From: an uncultured Opitutales bacterium
GTDB taxonomy: Bacteria > Verrucomicrobiota > Verrucomicrobiia > Opitutales > Intestinicryptomonadaceae
Assembly: GCA_900545705.1 (NCBI GenBank)
Contig: URAK01000006.1
Location: forward strand, 62,001 to 126,000
Length of the DNA: 64,000 nucleotides
Reading direction: 5' to 3'
The position numbers and the translations under genes are program-made. Shown here in pieces: positions 8,641 to 16,896 of this stretch. The notes beneath the pieces are model-generated. The model saw only the letters and a list, made by a program, of their open reading frames with translations. It did not search any database and was not told the origin of the DNA. Position 1 is the stretch's first letter. Each line of letters begins with the position of its first letter.

Positions 8641-9116
8641 GGAAGATCACTTTGCGGCGGAGTGTATCCAGGCGTTGATGGATTTAAGCCGAGCCTTCCT
8701 GAATTGTCCAAAACCCATTCTGCCGTTCCTCCGTCAGAGAAAACCACGTCGCCGCTCATGACTGTTCCTGGACGCTGTATCGGGCTTACAGACACTCTTA
8801 CGCCTCCAGAACCTCCCCCAGTATTCTCAGATTGTGCAACTGTTTCGCCCACACCATCAGGTTGAGAATTTTTACTCTCAAAATCAGCCGAATCCGTCGT
8901 CTGTTCCAAATCCGCCGGCCGTTCCGAATCCGAATCGGCAGCTTTTTCGCCGCTCGAAGGAATTTGCGCCCCGATATCGTCTATCAAAAACCTCACGTCG
9001 ATATACATCATATCGATGCCGAATTCTGACGACAGCAACCTCTGGATTTCAGATACACCTTTTCCTTCGGCGACCCACTTTTTAACGGTTTCTTTTTGTT
9101 GGTCAGTTAAGTTCAT
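8601..9116 (-). CDS. Uncharacterised 171-aa protein ending the pseudopilin operon
   Basis: No named family. The N-terminal 45 residues are helical (TDQQKETVKKWVAEGKGVSEIQ, then LLSSEFGIDMMYIDVRFLIDD) and look like a small helix-turn-helix or coiled-coil module. A linker rich in Ser, Asp, Glu and Gln with GGGSGG follows (about 55-105). The C-terminal part has VMSGDVVFSDGGTAEW, then LDNSGRLGLNPSTPGYTPP and a terminal helix with FQQKLREAL. From memory, proteins with a 'SG.V.FSDG..A.W.LD..GRLGL' block are common, unexplained hypotheticals in Verrucomicrobia. No signal peptide or membrane segment, so it is probably cytoplasmic. It starts 3 bases after the upstream stop, which suggests a role linked to the pseudopilins. 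Confidence 0.75.
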   Translation of the reverse strand: MNLTDQQKETVKKWVAEGKGVSEIQRLLSSEFGIDMMYIDVRFLIDDIGAQIPSSGEKAADSDSERPADLEQTTDSADFESKNSQPDGVGETVAQSENTGGGSGGVRVSVSPIQRPGTVMSGDVVFSDGGTAEWVLDNSGRLGLNPSTPGYTPPQSDLPEFQQKLREALGV

Positions 9117-9119
9117 ATT

Positions 9120-10268
9120 TTATTCTATCGGCTCCGACATAAATATTACGCGGCGCGTCACAGTATTGCCGTGCGCAAGGACAAGCTCCTTAAACTTATC
9201 GAGGCTCAGATTTTGCCCCTTCATCAGTGCGCGCATTTCACGCGCGCCGGCATCGGACATAAATGTCATTGAAATATCAGCGTAAGCGAGCGTTCCATTT
9301 TCTACCTCCGTAGGCACAACCGACTCTCTTCCGCCTCCAACAGCATAGGAATACAGGGGCGCTTCCACCATTATTTTTTTGCCTACCGCAAAGCCGACTC
9401 CCGGCGGGACAAACGCTATCTTCTTTTTAGGTATATTAGCCCCGGGAGTATATGACGGATTGTCATACGATATTGCAAAACGCACTCTGAAATCGACAAT
9501 GTTCATCGCAAGCAGATTTTCGGGATCCAACGTCCACGACCTCAAATCCTGCATTGGCTGCTCTACGCCATTTTCGTCAATTACTGTGCAGCGCTGTCCC
9601 CAAAGGTTCATCTGCAAGGCGTACCTATAATCCTCACTTTCGTAAGTACCCTGCTTTTCAGGCCCCATAGCTTCGAGAACAGTGGACTTTGGGTCGATTA
9701 CTGCGCGGTACAAGCCATAAAAAGCGTTATATTGGCTGGCATTTGCAGATTCGTCAGACTGCCCCTCCATAAACGGGCTTTTTACGCACAGCTGATATTT
9801 TATAGCGCACACATTGCCGGGAATCGGAATTGCGTTTGTTGGATCCAAAACCGACGAAGACAAATTTTCCCTCGTATATCTGGGCCTGAGGGAAGTTGGC
9901 GCATAAAACATTATTTCCGGCGGGCGAAGGGGGGTTGTATCGAGCTCGTTCGAGCCCGTAAGCATGCCGGCGTTTACAGGATAGGCCACTTGCAGCCATG
10001 CCCCACCATCTTTTTTAATTAGCAGACTTTCCAAGTCGTCTTGCATTATTCTGCCGACTACCCCGGCGTCAAAATAGGTTTGTATTTGGCCGCTCGAACG
10101 ATTCCAAGTGTTTATAATCGCAGACGTCACATATAAAACCGCAACAACTATCAAGCTCATGATGGCGCTCGCGGCGAGTATTTCCACGAGGGTAAAGCCT
10201 TTTCTCGCCTCCGCTGCCCGCACGTCCCGTCTGCAGCCCAATATGATTTTTTTCTCAAAAATTTTCAT
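9120..10268 (-). CDS. Pseudopilin-like protein, large (GspJ / Verru_Chthon C type)
   Basis: This 382-residue protein has an unusually long 24-residue basic leader ending in RKG, followed by the class III prepilin segment FTLVEILAASAIMSLIVVAVLYV: cleavage after Gly, Phe at +1, Glu at +5 and a hydrophobic helix that packs into a pilus. The large C-terminal domain is beta-rich. Size and position agree with GspJ minor pseudopilins or the 'Verru_Chthon cassette protein C' group. It should be processed by PilD/PppA peptidase and exported to the periplasm. It is fifth of six in the operon, 4 bases after the preceding gene. Confidence 0.8.
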   Translation of the reverse strand: MKIFEKKIILGCRRDVRAAEARKGFTLVEILAASAIMSLIVVAVLYVTSAIINTWNRSSGQIQTYFDAGVVGRIMQDDLESLLIKKDGGAWLQVAYPVNAGMLTGSNELDTTPLRPPEIMFYAPTSLRPRYTRENLSSSVLDPTNAIPIPGNVCAIKYQLCVKSPFMEGQSDESANASQYNAFYGLYRAVIDPKSTVLEAMGPEKQGTYESEDYRYALQMNLWGQRCTVIDENGVEQPMQDLRSWTLDPENLLAMNIVDFRVRFAISYDNPSYTPGANIPKKKIAFVPPGVGFAVGKKIMVEAPLYSYAVGGGRESVVPTEVENGTLAYADISMTFMSDAGAREMRALMKGQNLSLDKFKELVLAHGNTVTRRVIFMSEPIE

Positions 10269-10272
10269 GGTC

Positions 10273-10899
10273 TTATCGCATTTTTATTATTACGTCGTCG
10301 TATATGCGCCTCTGGACATTTTGGCTTTCTTCGCCTACGCCTGAAATTATGTCGTCGCGCGGGTCGGCGAGTATTTCCACTTTTATCGGCAAATATGCTA
10401 CAGCATATAATTGAGAATCCCCGGGAAGGACTCCGCCGCCATATTCGGCCGAATCTCCAACTGTTATTTTTTCGCCCTTCAAGCCCTCCTGATAGACCGA
10501 CACAAGCACTCTGTATATTTCACCCTCAGAGCGTTTGAGATGTTCATTATCCGGCGGCATCCCCGACATCATGCCCTCTTGCTCGGAAGAAACTGTCACG
10601 AGGCTCGAGTTGTCGGGATCGTCCGGGTTTTGATATTCGTCCCAAAAGTATATCACATGCGGCTCTGTGGGATTCAGCACCCATTGGTATACTGTATCAA
10701 AATTCTTATCTTTAAGAGTAGTCTCTATATTAGAGATTAGCGCCACCGCTTTGCTTTGCTGGCGGATTTGATTTATATTTGCCGTTATCGCAGAAAGAAG
10801 CCCAATCATGGACGATATTGCAATCGCCATAACGCCAACGGCAAGCATCACTTCGACTAGTGTGAATGCTTTGCGTTTATTTTTTAAAGGTGTTCTCAT
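10273..10899 (-). CDS. Pseudopilin, PilV/GspI-like
   Basis: The 208-residue product carries a short basic leader (about 12 residues) and a prepilin motif KAFTLVEVMLAVGVMAIAISSMIGLLSA; the residue before Phe is Ala rather than Gly, which some prepilin peptidases accept. The Glu at +5 is present. 'VEVMLAVGVMAIAI' is typical of PilV/GspI minor pilins. The remainder is a small globular domain. It starts one base after the stop of the preceding pseudopilin gene, so the two are probably translationally coupled. Confidence 0.8.
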   Translation of the reverse strand: MRTPLKNKRKAFTLVEVMLAVGVMAIAISSMIGLLSAITANINQIRQQSKAVALISNIETTLKDKNFDTVYQWVLNPTEPHVIYFWDEYQNPDDPDNSSLVTVSSEQEGMMSGMPPDNEHLKRSEGEIYRVLVSVYQEGLKGEKITVGDSAEYGGGVLPGDSQLYAVAYLPIKVEILADPRDDIISGVGEESQNVQRRIYDDVIIKMR

Positions 10900-10900
10900 A

Positions 10901-11605
10901 TTATTTTATAGTTTCTTCCATTTCACCGTAATCGGTAAACGCTATTGTGTTCCCTATACGTCTGACAACAAATCCCATCTGGGAAAAGGCATTGTCAACG
11001 AGCAAAACTCCTTTGGGGTCGAGATTGCCGGCAACAAGCATTATATATGCGCCAGGATTCATCGACAAGCCGTCGGAGGAAAATTCGTAAGAATACCAGT
11101 CTCCGTTGCCTTCGGAAACTGAAAGCGGCGTAGCCGACGGAAATTCGCTTAGGCCAACGCGGTTAAACACGCCGGAGTAGCCGTTGTTAAAAGTGCTCTT
11201 GAAAACGTCTGAATCAGAAAGTCCGTTTTGCAGTTTCACCATTGTCGAAAAATCTCCCTGCGGAGGCACGAAAAACACGCCTTCCGGAAGCATAATTCCC
11301 CTGTTTAGGGCAACCCAACCTTTAACTTCGTCGTCGGTTCCCTTTACTTTGTAGATTACGCCGACTTGGCGCAATTTGCGGGAAAGATCGTCGCCGCGGT
11401 ATATTATTACTCGCGACGGAGTCTGCCGTTTTATGGCGTTTGTTCTGGCCTCGTGGAAGGCCGCCATCATTGTCCTATTGGCAGAGTACATCGGCTGAGC
11501 CGAGTCTTTCATATTTAGCATGGAAATGCCGGTGGACAATATGGCTATAATGCCAATAACCACCAACATTTCTATGAGGGTAAACGCCTGTCTTGAAGTT
11601 CGCAT
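10901..11605 (-). CDS. Pseudopilin, GspH/FimT-like (Verru_Chthon D type)
   Basis: The protein (234 residues) starts with MRTSRQAFTLIEMLVVIGIIAI, a prepilin signal with Ala before the Phe at +1 and Glu at +5. 'ANRTMMAAFHEARTNAIKRQTPSRVIIYR' after the helix is the usual GspH/FimT layout, in which the transmembrane helix leads into a helix with 'ARs.Ai...' and then beta-strands. The length and the RxVIIYR strand also fit the Verru_Chthon D cassette. It would be a tip or minor component of a pseudopilus. Confidence 0.8.
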   Translation of the reverse strand: MRTSRQAFTLIEMLVVIGIIAILSTGISMLNMKDSAQPMYSANRTMMAAFHEARTNAIKRQTPSRVIIYRGDDLSRKLRQVGVIYKVKGTDDEVKGWVALNRGIMLPEGVFFVPPQGDFSTMVKLQNGLSDSDVFKSTFNNGYSGVFNRVGLSEFPSATPLSVSEGNGDWYSYEFSSDGLSMNPGAYIMLVAGNLDPKGVLLVDNAFSQMGFVVRRIGNTIAFTDYGEMEETIK

Positions 11606-11624
11606 AGCTTAAAAATATAGCCGG

Positions 11625-12248
11625 TTACCAAGAGAATATATCTTCCGCGCCGTATTCAGCCTTCGCGCTGCGGCCGTCTTTTTTGAGAGTAAAGACTATC
11701 GCCCTCGCCCTCAATCCGCGTTCGGGATTCGGAACGATATCGCGCAATTCGTCGGCGGGAATGCCGTCTGTGACTGTCGGGAAGCCCTGTTTTATGAATC
11801 CGTCGCCGTCTTTATCGACGCTAACGTAGATGTTCGGATTTCCGAAACCGTCAACAAGCTTCCATTTGCCCTTTAATTGAACGAGGTTGCTCGTGCTAAA
11901 TTCGAGAAATTTGCGGCCCTTTCTATTGAATTCAGCCCTATCAGCCTGCGAAAGTTTTTTTCCGTCGCAATCCACGCCTGTGACCGCCTTGACAAAGTTT
12001 TCGGCAAAATTACCATCATCTAAGTTTGTGCGGTCGCGGGCTGTGAGAAAATCCGGAAAATACCCGTACTCGTCCTTGTAGCGCTCGAGAGCGTTTACCA
12101 TATTTGAGAAGAATGTCTTTGAAGTTGCCTTCACGGCGTTCTTTTGTGCATTGGATATCATCGGGGTCAAAAGCCCGACAAGCACGCCTATTATCGATAT
12201 GACTATCATCAGCTCTATGAGCGTGAAACCTTTTTTTGCGGATTTCAT
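11625..12248 (-). CDS. Pseudopilin, GspG-like
   Basis: A 7-residue leader KSAKKG precedes FTLIELMIVISIIGVLVGLL, a textbook type IV prepilin signal (Gly at -1, Phe at +1, Glu at +5). The next helix contains FFSNMVNALERYKDEYGYFP, the GspG pattern 'al..Yk.d.G.YP'. The C-terminal half has VDGFGNPNIYVSVDKDGDGF, comparable to the GspG calcium-site loop 'D.WG.p..Y...g.dg'. It is probably a major or structural pseudopilin. It is the second gene in the operon, and its ATG is at 12248. Confidence 0.85.
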   Translation of the reverse strand: MKSAKKGFTLIELMIVISIIGVLVGLLTPMISNAQKNAVKATSKTFFSNMVNALERYKDEYGYFPDFLTARDRTNLDDGNFAENFVKAVTGVDCDGKKLSQADRAEFNRKGRKFLEFSTSNLVQLKGKWKLVDGFGNPNIYVSVDKDGDGFIKQGFPTVTDGIPADELRDIVPNPERGLRARAIVFTLKKDGRSAKAEYGAEDIFSW

Positions 12249-12295
12249 ATACGGATTCCTTTTCTTTAAAGAGATTAGTTGTATTGGGGTAAATG

Positions 12296-12961
12296 TTATT
12301 CTTCTATGCCTTGGATTATATTATCCAAATTTTCAGGCTCGCTTTGGTAGTCGTTCATATCGGGGATTATGCCTGTCGTATACATTGAGCGGACATTTTT
12401 TTCCTTTCCGTCGGGACCTTTTGAAAGCAATATGAAGCCCTGTCCGCGCCATGAGGCAGTTTCCGTATTCAGCGTGCTGGCGGTATTATAGAAATAGAGG
12501 TACGGCTCAAACCACGGATCAACAAAATATACTCCGCTCTTTTCGGGGTCGACATTTTCAATATGCGGGTCGGCCGGATCCGCTATTTTCAATTTTGACA
12601 CGTCAACAAATGGTCTCGTGTCGGCTCCGGCGTCGCTCATTACAATCTGCGCGTTTTGAATTTTCGCAACCATTTTGCCGGTCAGACACTTATAAAGATC
12701 GCCTGCGGCCTGCTTTTCGTTGCCGGCGGAGGTTATTCTCGGATACGTGTCGTATTGGTTAAAGAACGACTCTATGCCCGTTGCTATAAGCGCCATGTCG
12801 GACTTCGCCTGCGCCCTTCCCTGTGCTTCGCCTACAGTGCCAAGCATTTGCGTAGTAATTCCCATAAGCAATACAATTATGCCTATGACAATCAATATTT
12901 CAATTAGGGTAAAACCGCCGCGCTTGGCGGTATGTTTTGGGGTAAAAATATGACTATCCAT
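12296..12961 (-). CDS. Pseudopilin, GspG-like, first gene of the operon
   Basis: The protein (221 residues from the ATG at 12961) has a leader MDSHIFTPKHTAKRGG and the prepilin segment FTLIEILIVIGIIVLLMGI with Glu at +5. Helix 2 holds IATGIESFFNQYDTYPRI, and the C-terminal part holds YFVDPWFEPYLYFYN, the GspG-type 'DPWG.PY.Y' block. Later GFILLSKGPDGKE resembles the family 'f.v.S.GPDG' ending. A TTG 39 bases upstream would extend the frame, but it falls inside the candidate promoter, so I prefer the ATG. Two GspG-type genes in tandem suggest that this pseudopilus has two main subunits or one specialised copy. Confidence 0.85.
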   Translation of the reverse strand: MDSHIFTPKHTAKRGGFTLIEILIVIGIIVLLMGITTQMLGTVGEAQGRAQAKSDMALIATGIESFFNQYDTYPRITSAGNEKQAAGDLYKCLTGKMVAKIQNAQIVMSDAGADTRPFVDVSKLKIADPADPHIENVDPEKSGVYFVDPWFEPYLYFYNTASTLNTETASWRGQGFILLSKGPDGKEKNVRSMYTTGIIPDMNDYQSEPENLDNIIQGIEE

Positions 12962-12971
12962 GTGTAAAAGA

Positions 12972-13000
12972 TGTGTAAGACTATGCGGGGCAATTGTCAA
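12972..13000 (-). promoter_or_regulatory. Candidate promoter of the pseudopilin operon
   Basis: A perfect -35 TTGACA (13000-12995, minus strand) is followed after 17 bases by TACACA, a poor -10. The ATG is only 39 bases from the start of the -35, leaving almost no leader. It lies in the 54-base gap between obgE and the first pseudopilin gene. Confidence 0.4.
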
Positions 13001-13015
13001 AGTTTTTAAGCGCGT

Positions 13016-14014
13016 TTATTGAGTTTTTTTGCAAATATCGTATATTTCGGACTTTAATTTTCCGATTCCATCCTCGGACAGGCATGATATGGGGATTATA
13101 TCCAGATTTTTATGCCTCTTTTTAAATTTTTTTAGGTTCTTAACGGCTTCTTCTTCGTCCATTTTATTTGCAGCAACTATCATCGGCTTTTTGAGAAGTT
13201 CGGGGGAATAGAGCCCAAGTTCTTTTATAAGGTTTTCATAGTCGTCCGAGGGGTCGCGCCCGTCGGTTCCCGCCATGTCGATAATAAGCACAAGAACCTT
13301 ACAGCGCTCTATATGCCGCAAGAATTTATGTCCCAATCCCTTATTATCGCTGGCGCCGTCTATGAGGCCGGGAATGTCGGCAAGCTTTAACTTGGCGTAG
13401 TGCTCGGGGTATTCAAGCGTTCCAATATTTACATGTAGCGTTGTAAACGGATATGCGCCGATTTTTGGATTTGCATTGGTAATTAAAGAAACAAGAGAAG
13501 ATTTCCCGGCGTTGGGATACCCGACAAGCCCTGCGTCTGCGATTGATTTTAGAACGAGCCTAAATTCCCCGCTCTCTCCTTCCGTGCCGTATGTAAACTG
13601 GCGCGGCGCCCTGTTTGTCGAGCTCTTAAAATGGATATTTCCAAGTCCGCCCCTGCCCCCGCGCAGCAGCAAAATCTTTTCGTTGTGGCGCAGTATCTCC
13701 GCGACAACCGCGCCGTTTTCATCATTTATAATTACAGTCCCTGGCGGCACCCGCAAATATGCGTCCGCGCCCGACGCCCCTGTTTTTTGGCGCCCCATTC
13801 CGTCGCCGCCGTCTCCGGCGGAGAGATTCGGCGTGTAGGAATATTTTTCGAGGTCGGACAAATTTTCGTCGCCAAGAGCGTAGACATCGCCGCCCTTTCC
13901 GCCGTCTCCGCCGTCAGGCCCCCCGAACGGAATGAATTTTTCGCGGCGGAACCCGGCGGATCCCTTGCCGCCGTTACCGGCTCTTAGCGTCACTTTGGCT
14001 TCGTCTACAAACAT
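13016..14014 (-). CDS. obgE: GTPase Obg
   Basis: The 332-residue protein begins with the glycine-rich Obg fold (GNGGKGSAGFRREKF, then GGPDGGDGGKGGDVY), which forms the six polyproline-II helices unique to Obg. The GTPase domain follows with G1 GYPNAGKSS (about residue 166), G3 DIPGLIDGA, G4 ANKMD and a G5 ISCLS. It lacks the C-terminal OCT extension found in Firmicutes. Obg couples GTP level to 50S ribosome assembly and the stringent state. The ATG at 14014 fits the conserved MFVDEA opening. It is just upstream of the pseudopilin operon on the same strand. Confidence 0.96.
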   Translation of the reverse strand: MFVDEAKVTLRAGNGGKGSAGFRREKFIPFGGPDGGDGGKGGDVYALGDENLSDLEKYSYTPNLSAGDGGDGMGRQKTGASGADAYLRVPPGTVIINDENGAVVAEILRHNEKILLLRGGRGGLGNIHFKSSTNRAPRQFTYGTEGESGEFRLVLKSIADAGLVGYPNAGKSSLVSLITNANPKIGAYPFTTLHVNIGTLEYPEHYAKLKLADIPGLIDGASDNKGLGHKFLRHIERCKVLVLIIDMAGTDGRDPSDDYENLIKELGLYSPELLKKPMIVAANKMDEEEAVKNLKKFKKRHKNLDIIPISCLSEDGIGKLKSEIYDICKKTQ

Positions 14015-14406
14015 GGATTCTCTCTCTCAAAAACAATTTAGTATTTATTTAAGTATCGCCTCAGCTTGCGGGAAGTCAAGCCGCAACGAATCCCGACATC
14101 AGCTACTGCAATTTTTATTCCGAAAACTTCCGCTTTGCAGTTTCCGTGGAGGCCATTTCGCAAGAATTTTTTTAAGCCAAAAATTTCCCGCGCGAACTTT
14201 GCTGAATTTGCATGCGTTTTTTCAATCATTAAATAAGCCATACGCACGCCCACTCCGAAACCCAACGGAATTTTCACACTTATCTCCCACATTTTCGGAA
14301 TGCGGTTTACTAAATATTAAAAAAAATAAAAACCAAAATTAAAAAAAATTGTCAAAATATAAAAGTGAGATAAAATTTCCCCAGAAAATACAAGAATACT
14401 TAAAAT
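14015..14406. other. Divergent intergenic region obgE / tspO
   Basis: This stretch of 392 bases has no credible gene. The half near obgE is mixed in composition, and 14310-14400 is very AT-rich. It must hold the obgE promoter, which I could not resolve, and the tspO promoter given below. Confidence 0.6.
14349..14376 (+). promoter_or_regulatory. Candidate tspO promoter
   Basis: TTGTCA (14349-14354), a 16-base spacer and TAAAAT (14371-14376) form a good sigma-70-type pair in an AT-rich tract. The predicted start near 14383 gives a leader of about 24 bases. Confidence 0.6.
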
Positions 14407-14901
14407 ATGAAAAATACGCTTAATTTTTCAAACGCGGTAAAAGCAGCCGCAGCATGCGCCATATGCGCCGCTGCATGCCTTTTTGTCGGCTGGCTGTCGG
14501 CTCTTTTTCAGGGAGAATCGCTTTCCCAGTGGTACCCGCTTATCAAAAAACCGTCTTTCACCCCGCCAAATATGGTTTTCCCCATTGCATGGTGCATTTT
14601 ATATGTGCTCGCGGGAATTTCCGCAGGGCTTGTATTGGCTTCGCCCAAAGAAGGGAAAACGGCGCCAATTCTCATTTTTTGCGCTCAGTTGTTCGCAAAT
14701 TTTCTATGGAGCGTCCTGTTCTTTGGCATGCGAAACCCCGCCGCAGGGCTCGCCGACTCTATCGTGTTGCTTATACTAGCTGCGTTGTACGCAAAATCCG
14801 CATGGAATATTTCCAAAACAGCCGCAATCTTATTTGTCCCATACGTGCTATGGTGCGCGTTCGCTACAATCTTAAATCTCTGGATTGTATTTTTAAACTA
14901 A
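14407..14901 (+). CDS. tspO: TspO/MBR family tryptophan-rich sensory protein
   Basis: The 164-residue protein has five hydrophobic helices and the TspO signatures: WYPLIKKPSFTPPNMVFPIAWCILY at the first loop and second helix, QLFANFLWSVLFFGMRNP in the third/fourth, and PYVLWCAFATILNLWI at the end. TspO proteins bind tetrapyrroles and cholesterol-like ligands and have been tied to porphyrin handling and oxygen-dependent regulation. It stands alone with its own promoter and converges on xseA; the stop codons share bases 14899-14900. Confidence 0.93.
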   Translation: MKNTLNFSNAVKAAAACAICAAACLFVGWLSALFQGESLSQWYPLIKKPSFTPPNMVFPIAWCILYVLAGISAGLVLASPKEGKTAPILIFCAQLFANFLWSVLFFGMRNPAAGLADSIVLLILAALYAKSAWNISKTAAILFVPYVLWCAFATILNLWIVFLN

Positions 14902-16178
14902 ATTTTCTCGACTCTCACTTCCCCGTCGCAAAAGCGCAAACCGAATGGTTTTTCCGGGACATCGGCCGCGCGGGAAATAAAATTCCCGTCCGAATCAGTA
15001 GCCAATGCAAAGCCCCTGTTTAAAACGCTGTCTATACCGAGCAGTTCGATGTGCTTTTCGAGGTACTCGAGCTTGCGGCGGAAGGCCTCAAGCGTCCGTT
15101 CGGGCCCTATCCGCTCCAACTTTGCGCATGCGCGCAAATATCTCGAGTTAGATTCCGACAATACCGCGGTCGCCGCCGTGCGAAGCCTCGATTCGTCGGT
15201 GTCGAGCGCAAGATTGTACTCCCTTATCTTGTATTCGGGAGAATTTAGGCGGAGCGAATTTGCGAGCGCCTCCAAGCCTTCGCGCGCGCTTTCGAGGCGG
15301 AAAGCCGCCGCTTTATCCAATCCCGACTCGGCTGAATCAACCGCGTTTTTTGCGCCGATTCTCGCGCTTGAAATGACCTCCGCCGCCGCGCTCGGAGTTT
15401 CCGCCCGCAAGTCCGCCGCAAAATCTGAAAGCGTAAAGTCTATTTCGTGGCCGACTGCGGAAATTGTGGGAATTGAACAGGCAGAAACGGCTCTTGCGAG
15501 TTTTTCCTCGTTGAAAGGCCACAAGTCTTCAAGGCTTCCTCCGCCGCGCATTAGAATGAGAAGGTCGAATGTCCCTCCGTCCGGAAAGTTAAAATTTTCG
15601 GCAATGCTTACTGCTTCGCAAAGATCGTCCGCCGCCTCAACGCCCTGCACGCGCGCCGGAATTACAACGACCTCGCCTTTCCAGCCCCTGCGTGATAAAA
15701 TTCTGCAAAAGTCCCTAATTGCTGCGCCCTGCGGGGAAGTCGCCACCGCTACCCGGCGCGGCAGCAACGGAATTTGTTTTTTTCTTTCGGCGTCGAAAAG
15801 CCCCTCAGCCGCAAGTTTTTCCTTCAAAGCCTGAAAGCGCGCCGCGAGGTCCCCCGCCCCGTCTGGAATTACTGCCTTGACGACTATCTGGTAGTTTCCG
15901 CGCGCCTCGTAAATAGATATTTCCCCGAATGCGAAAATCCGCATACCGTCCGCAAGGCGCAACGTCATATTCCTCGAATATCCCTTGAATAAAACCGCCG
16001 ATATCGAGCCTTCTTCATCTTTTAGAGTGAAATAAGTATGCCCGCTCGAATACGTTTTCAGGTTTGATATTTCGCCTTTGAGCCACAGCTCCGGTATATG
16101 GGTCTTAACGAGCATCTTGAAGCGGCGCGAAAATTCGCCTACACTGAGTATTTCATCGCTCTGTCTTAGAAATTCCAT
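14898..16178 (-). CDS. xseA: Exodeoxyribonuclease VII large subunit
   Basis: This is a 426-residue XseA. The N-terminal OB-fold is visible as LWLKGEISNLKTYSSGHTYF, which binds DNA; the central catalytic domain has VATSPQGAAIRDFCRILSRR, the LILMRGGGSLEDLWPFN block and AVGHEIDFTLSDFAADLRA; a long coiled coil follows at about residues 280-370. With XseB it degrades single-stranded DNA. No xseB lies adjacent, so the small subunit must be encoded elsewhere. Its start overlaps the TVP38 gene by 26 bases, so it is likely cotranscribed behind the mqn genes. Confidence 0.95.
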   Translation of the reverse strand: MEFLRQSDEILSVGEFSRRFKMLVKTHIPELWLKGEISNLKTYSSGHTYFTLKDEEGSISAVLFKGYSRNMTLRLADGMRIFAFGEISIYEARGNYQIVVKAVIPDGAGDLAARFQALKEKLAAEGLFDAERKKQIPLLPRRVAVATSPQGAAIRDFCRILSRRGWKGEVVVIPARVQGVEAADDLCEAVSIAENFNFPDGGTFDLLILMRGGGSLEDLWPFNEEKLARAVSACSIPTISAVGHEIDFTLSDFAADLRAETPSAAAEVISSARIGAKNAVDSAESGLDKAAAFRLESAREGLEALANSLRLNSPEYKIREYNLALDTDESRLRTAATAVLSESNSRYLRACAKLERIGPERTLEAFRRKLEYLEKHIELLGIDSVLNRGFALATDSDGNFISRAADVPEKPFGLRFCDGEVRVEKI

Positions 16179-16893
16179 TTTTCCCCCTCAGTTTGTGCCC
16201 ATACCGCTTGTCGAGCATCCGCGCGACGATTGCAAGTATCACAAAAAACGAAACCGCTATCGCCATGTTTGAAAATCCGCCCGTAAAAAATCCCTCGCCG
16301 AGATACACGTAGCCGAAAATCTGAACATACTGTATCGGAAGAGACACCACAACATATTTTACAAACGGGATTCCAGCCAACCCCAGAGCGTAGTTTTGCA
16401 CTGCGAGCGGATTGCCAGGAATCATACGCATTAAAAACACAAACTCGTACTGCTCGTACGGCGGCAAGCTCGGAATTCTCAGCCCGCGCGCATCGAGCTT
16501 ATCGCGCAAAAAATCGCCGAACTTGCGGGATATGAAGTATGACGCAACAATATTGGCAGTCACCCCGAGCCAGCAATAGAGAAGGATCACTATCATCGGC
16601 TCAGTTTCCGCGCGGGCGGAGGCAAGTATAAATATCGGCGTCACAGGAAGGAAGAATATTGGCAAAACAAAAATCACGAGGGAGTAGACAATCAGCGGCA
16701 CGCCTTCGAGCAATCGCAAATTATCCCTAAAATAAATACCTACATCCGCCAAAAAAACCTCAATTTCACGCTGCCAAAAGAAAAACGCCCACACGAATAG
16801 AGCGACCACAAATATTCCCGCGGACGCCAGATACGCGTATTTTCTTTTTATTTTCACTGCTACATTAGTGGCGCGCCGAAAGGCGGAACGCAA
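16153..16893 (-). CDS. TVP38/TMEM64-family (VTT domain) membrane protein
   Basis: The protein (246 residues) has about five membrane segments and the VTT-domain core: the re-entrant FLPVTPIFILASARAE segment, a small-residue-rich helix with ANIVASYFISRKFG, and the FVFLMRMIPGNPLAVQNYALGLAGIPF block. Family members are inner-membrane proteins related to DedA, thought to move lipids across the bilayer; the substrate here is unknown. The frame starts at TTG (16893), three bases after mqnB; a GTG at 16857 would remove 12 residues and is also possible. It is between mqnB and xseA in the same transcript. Confidence 0.85.
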   Translation of the reverse strand: MRSAFRRATNVAVKIKRKYAYLASAGIFVVALFVWAFFFWQREIEVFLADVGIYFRDNLRLLEGVPLIVYSLVIFVLPIFFLPVTPIFILASARAETEPMIVILLYCWLGVTANIVASYFISRKFGDFLRDKLDARGLRIPSLPPYEQYEFVFLMRMIPGNPLAVQNYALGLAGIPFVKYVVVSLPIQYVQIFGYVYLGEGFFTGGFSNMAIAVSFFVILAIVARMLDKRYGHKLRGKNGISKTER

Positions 16894-16896
16894 GGC

